The notes under the pieces are model-generated. The model was not told the DNA's origin. It saw only the letters and a list, made by a program, of their open reading frames with translations, and searched no databases. The translations under genes and the position numbers were made by a program. This document shows, piece by piece, positions 13,645 through 14,243 of a DNA stretch of 14,243 nt (its first letter is position 1; every line of letters begins with the position of its first letter). Source of the stretch: Pseudomonadota bacterium (GTDB lineage: Bacteria > Pseudomonadota > Gammaproteobacteria > Steroidobacterales > Steroidobacteraceae); contig QGUO01000038.1 of the NCBI GenBank assembly GCA_003242495.1, forward strand, positions 1 through 14,243, written 5' to 3'.

Positions 13645-14243
13645 ATGCACACGTCCCCATCAATGAGTCGCTTGGCGCGCGCCGTGTTGCCCATCGCATT
13701 GGTGTGCCTGGCCGGTATCGCCTCGGGGGCGGAGAGCCGCCAACAATGTGAGCGGGATTTCTCGCCTCGCAGCGGCCAGCCGGGCAAGGACGTCATCTGG
13801 GTGCCGACGCGCGAGGAGCTGGTGAACGCCATGCTCACGGCGGCCAAGACCGGGCCCGAGGACTTCGTCGTCGATCTCGGCTCGGGCGATGGGCGCATCC
13901 CGATCGCTGCCGCCAAGCGCTTCGGCGCCCGTGCGCTCGGCATCGAGTACAACCCGCAAATGGTCGAGCTCGCGCAGTGCTATGTGCGCTCCGAAGGACT
14001 CGAGGACAGGGTGGAAATCCGCCAGGCGGACATCTTCGAGACCGATTTCAGTGATGCGACAGTGCTCACGCTTTATCTGTTGTCCGACCTGAACATGAAG
14101 CTGCGCCCCACGATCCTGGCGCTGCGCCCCGGCACGCGGGTGGTGTCGAACTCCTTCAAGATGGGTGAGTGGGAGCCGGATCAGGACATCGAGGTCGAGA
14201 ACAGTTACGCGCACGCCTATCTATGGATCGTGCCGGCCAGGAT
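13645..14243 (+). CDS. SAM-dependent methyltransferase with an N-terminal signal peptide, 3' end outside window
   Basis: The first 199 residues are visible and the frame is open at the right edge. Residues 1-29 look like a Sec signal peptide (basic start, hydrophobic 'AVLPIALVCLAGIASG', Ala-rich end), with a membrane anchor as the alternative. The methyltransferase core follows: 'IWVPTREELVNAML' (51-64), motif I 'VVDLGSGDGR' (75-84), acidic Glu101 at the end of the second strand, 'ADIFETDFSDATVLTLYLLSDLN' (128-150) and 'GTRVVSNSFKMGEWEPD' (163-179). This combination is a known but poorly characterised family of class I methyltransferases; the substrate is unknown. GGAGGAAT lies six to seven bases before the ATG, a strong site. 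Its leader carries the ECF-like promoter and the tandem repeats. Confidence 0.88.
   Translation, partial: MHTSPSMSRLARAVLPIALVCLAGIASGAESRQQCERDFSPRSGQPGKDVIWVPTREELVNAMLTAAKTGPEDFVVDLGSGDGRIPIAAAKRFGARALGIEYNPQMVELAQCYVRSEGLEDRVEIRQADIFETDFSDATVLTLYLLSDLNMKLRPTILALRPGTRVVSNSFKMGEWEPDQDIEVENSYAHAYLWIVPAR

Noticed and set aside
1..14243. CRISPR array, insertion sequence, prophage or defence island
   Set aside because: No regularly spaced repeats, transposase or integrase motifs, terminal inverted repeats, or known defence domains were seen.

Overview
The window is an ordinary-looking chromosomal stretch of a high-GC Gram-negative bacterium. The genes are closely spaced, GC is strongly enriched at third codon positions, and several products carry export signals, including two lipoprotein signals (LTAC followed by a glycine run, and LAAC). 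An RhlE-type helicase, an AbgT-family transporter, an S41 lipoprotein protease with paired cysteines at its active site and a single-gene formate-tetrahydrofolate ligase fit a gammaproteobacterium, perhaps of the Steroidobacter/Nevskia type. That placement is inference from protein style only; no rRNA or tRNA is present to fix it.

Layout. Positions 2-325 hold the 3' end of a DUF4159 gene on the plus strand. A minus-strand group follows: AbgT transporter (405-1970), a small lipoprotein (2091-2465) and an S41 peptidase lipoprotein (2555-4156). The plus-strand rhlE helicase (4470-5795) is divergent from it. Convergent to rhlE is a minus-strand pair: a membrane-anchored coiled-coil protein broken by a one-base frameshift (5815-6919), and an HSDL2-like short-chain dehydrogenase (6961-7791). 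A 373-base divergent intergenic region leads to a VOC/glyoxalase-fold protein (8165-8581) and a PaiB-type FMN-binding regulator (8680-9330), both plus strand. The minus-strand fhs gene (9541-11214) converges on them and ends at a clear hairpin. Beyond fhs lie a 63-residue CPCC zinc-ribbon-like protein and a HAD phosphatase (plus), two unrecognised small proteins (minus), and a plus-strand exported-looking SAM methyltransferase that runs off the right edge.

Functional links are modest. Fhs (formyl-tetrahydrofolate supply) and the AbgT transporter (p-aminobenzoyl-glutamate, a folate breakdown product, or sulfonamide efflux) both touch folate chemistry, but they are 7.5 kb apart and I do not claim a pathway. 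Most neighbours look like unrelated housekeeping and accessory genes.

I see no CRISPR array, transposase, integrase, phage gene or recognisable defence island, and I do not find a convincing new multi-gene system. The best leads are: the single-base frameshift in the 5815-6919 gene; a possible second frame for the RhlE tail; cysteines flanking both catalytic residues of the S41 protease; an alanine where HSDL2-like dehydrogenases usually have serine; and the leader of the methyltransferase gene, which has three 13-bp tandem repeats behind an ECF-sigma-like promoter. Two precise hairpins or palindromes near 12.5 and 12.8 kb are also worth a look.
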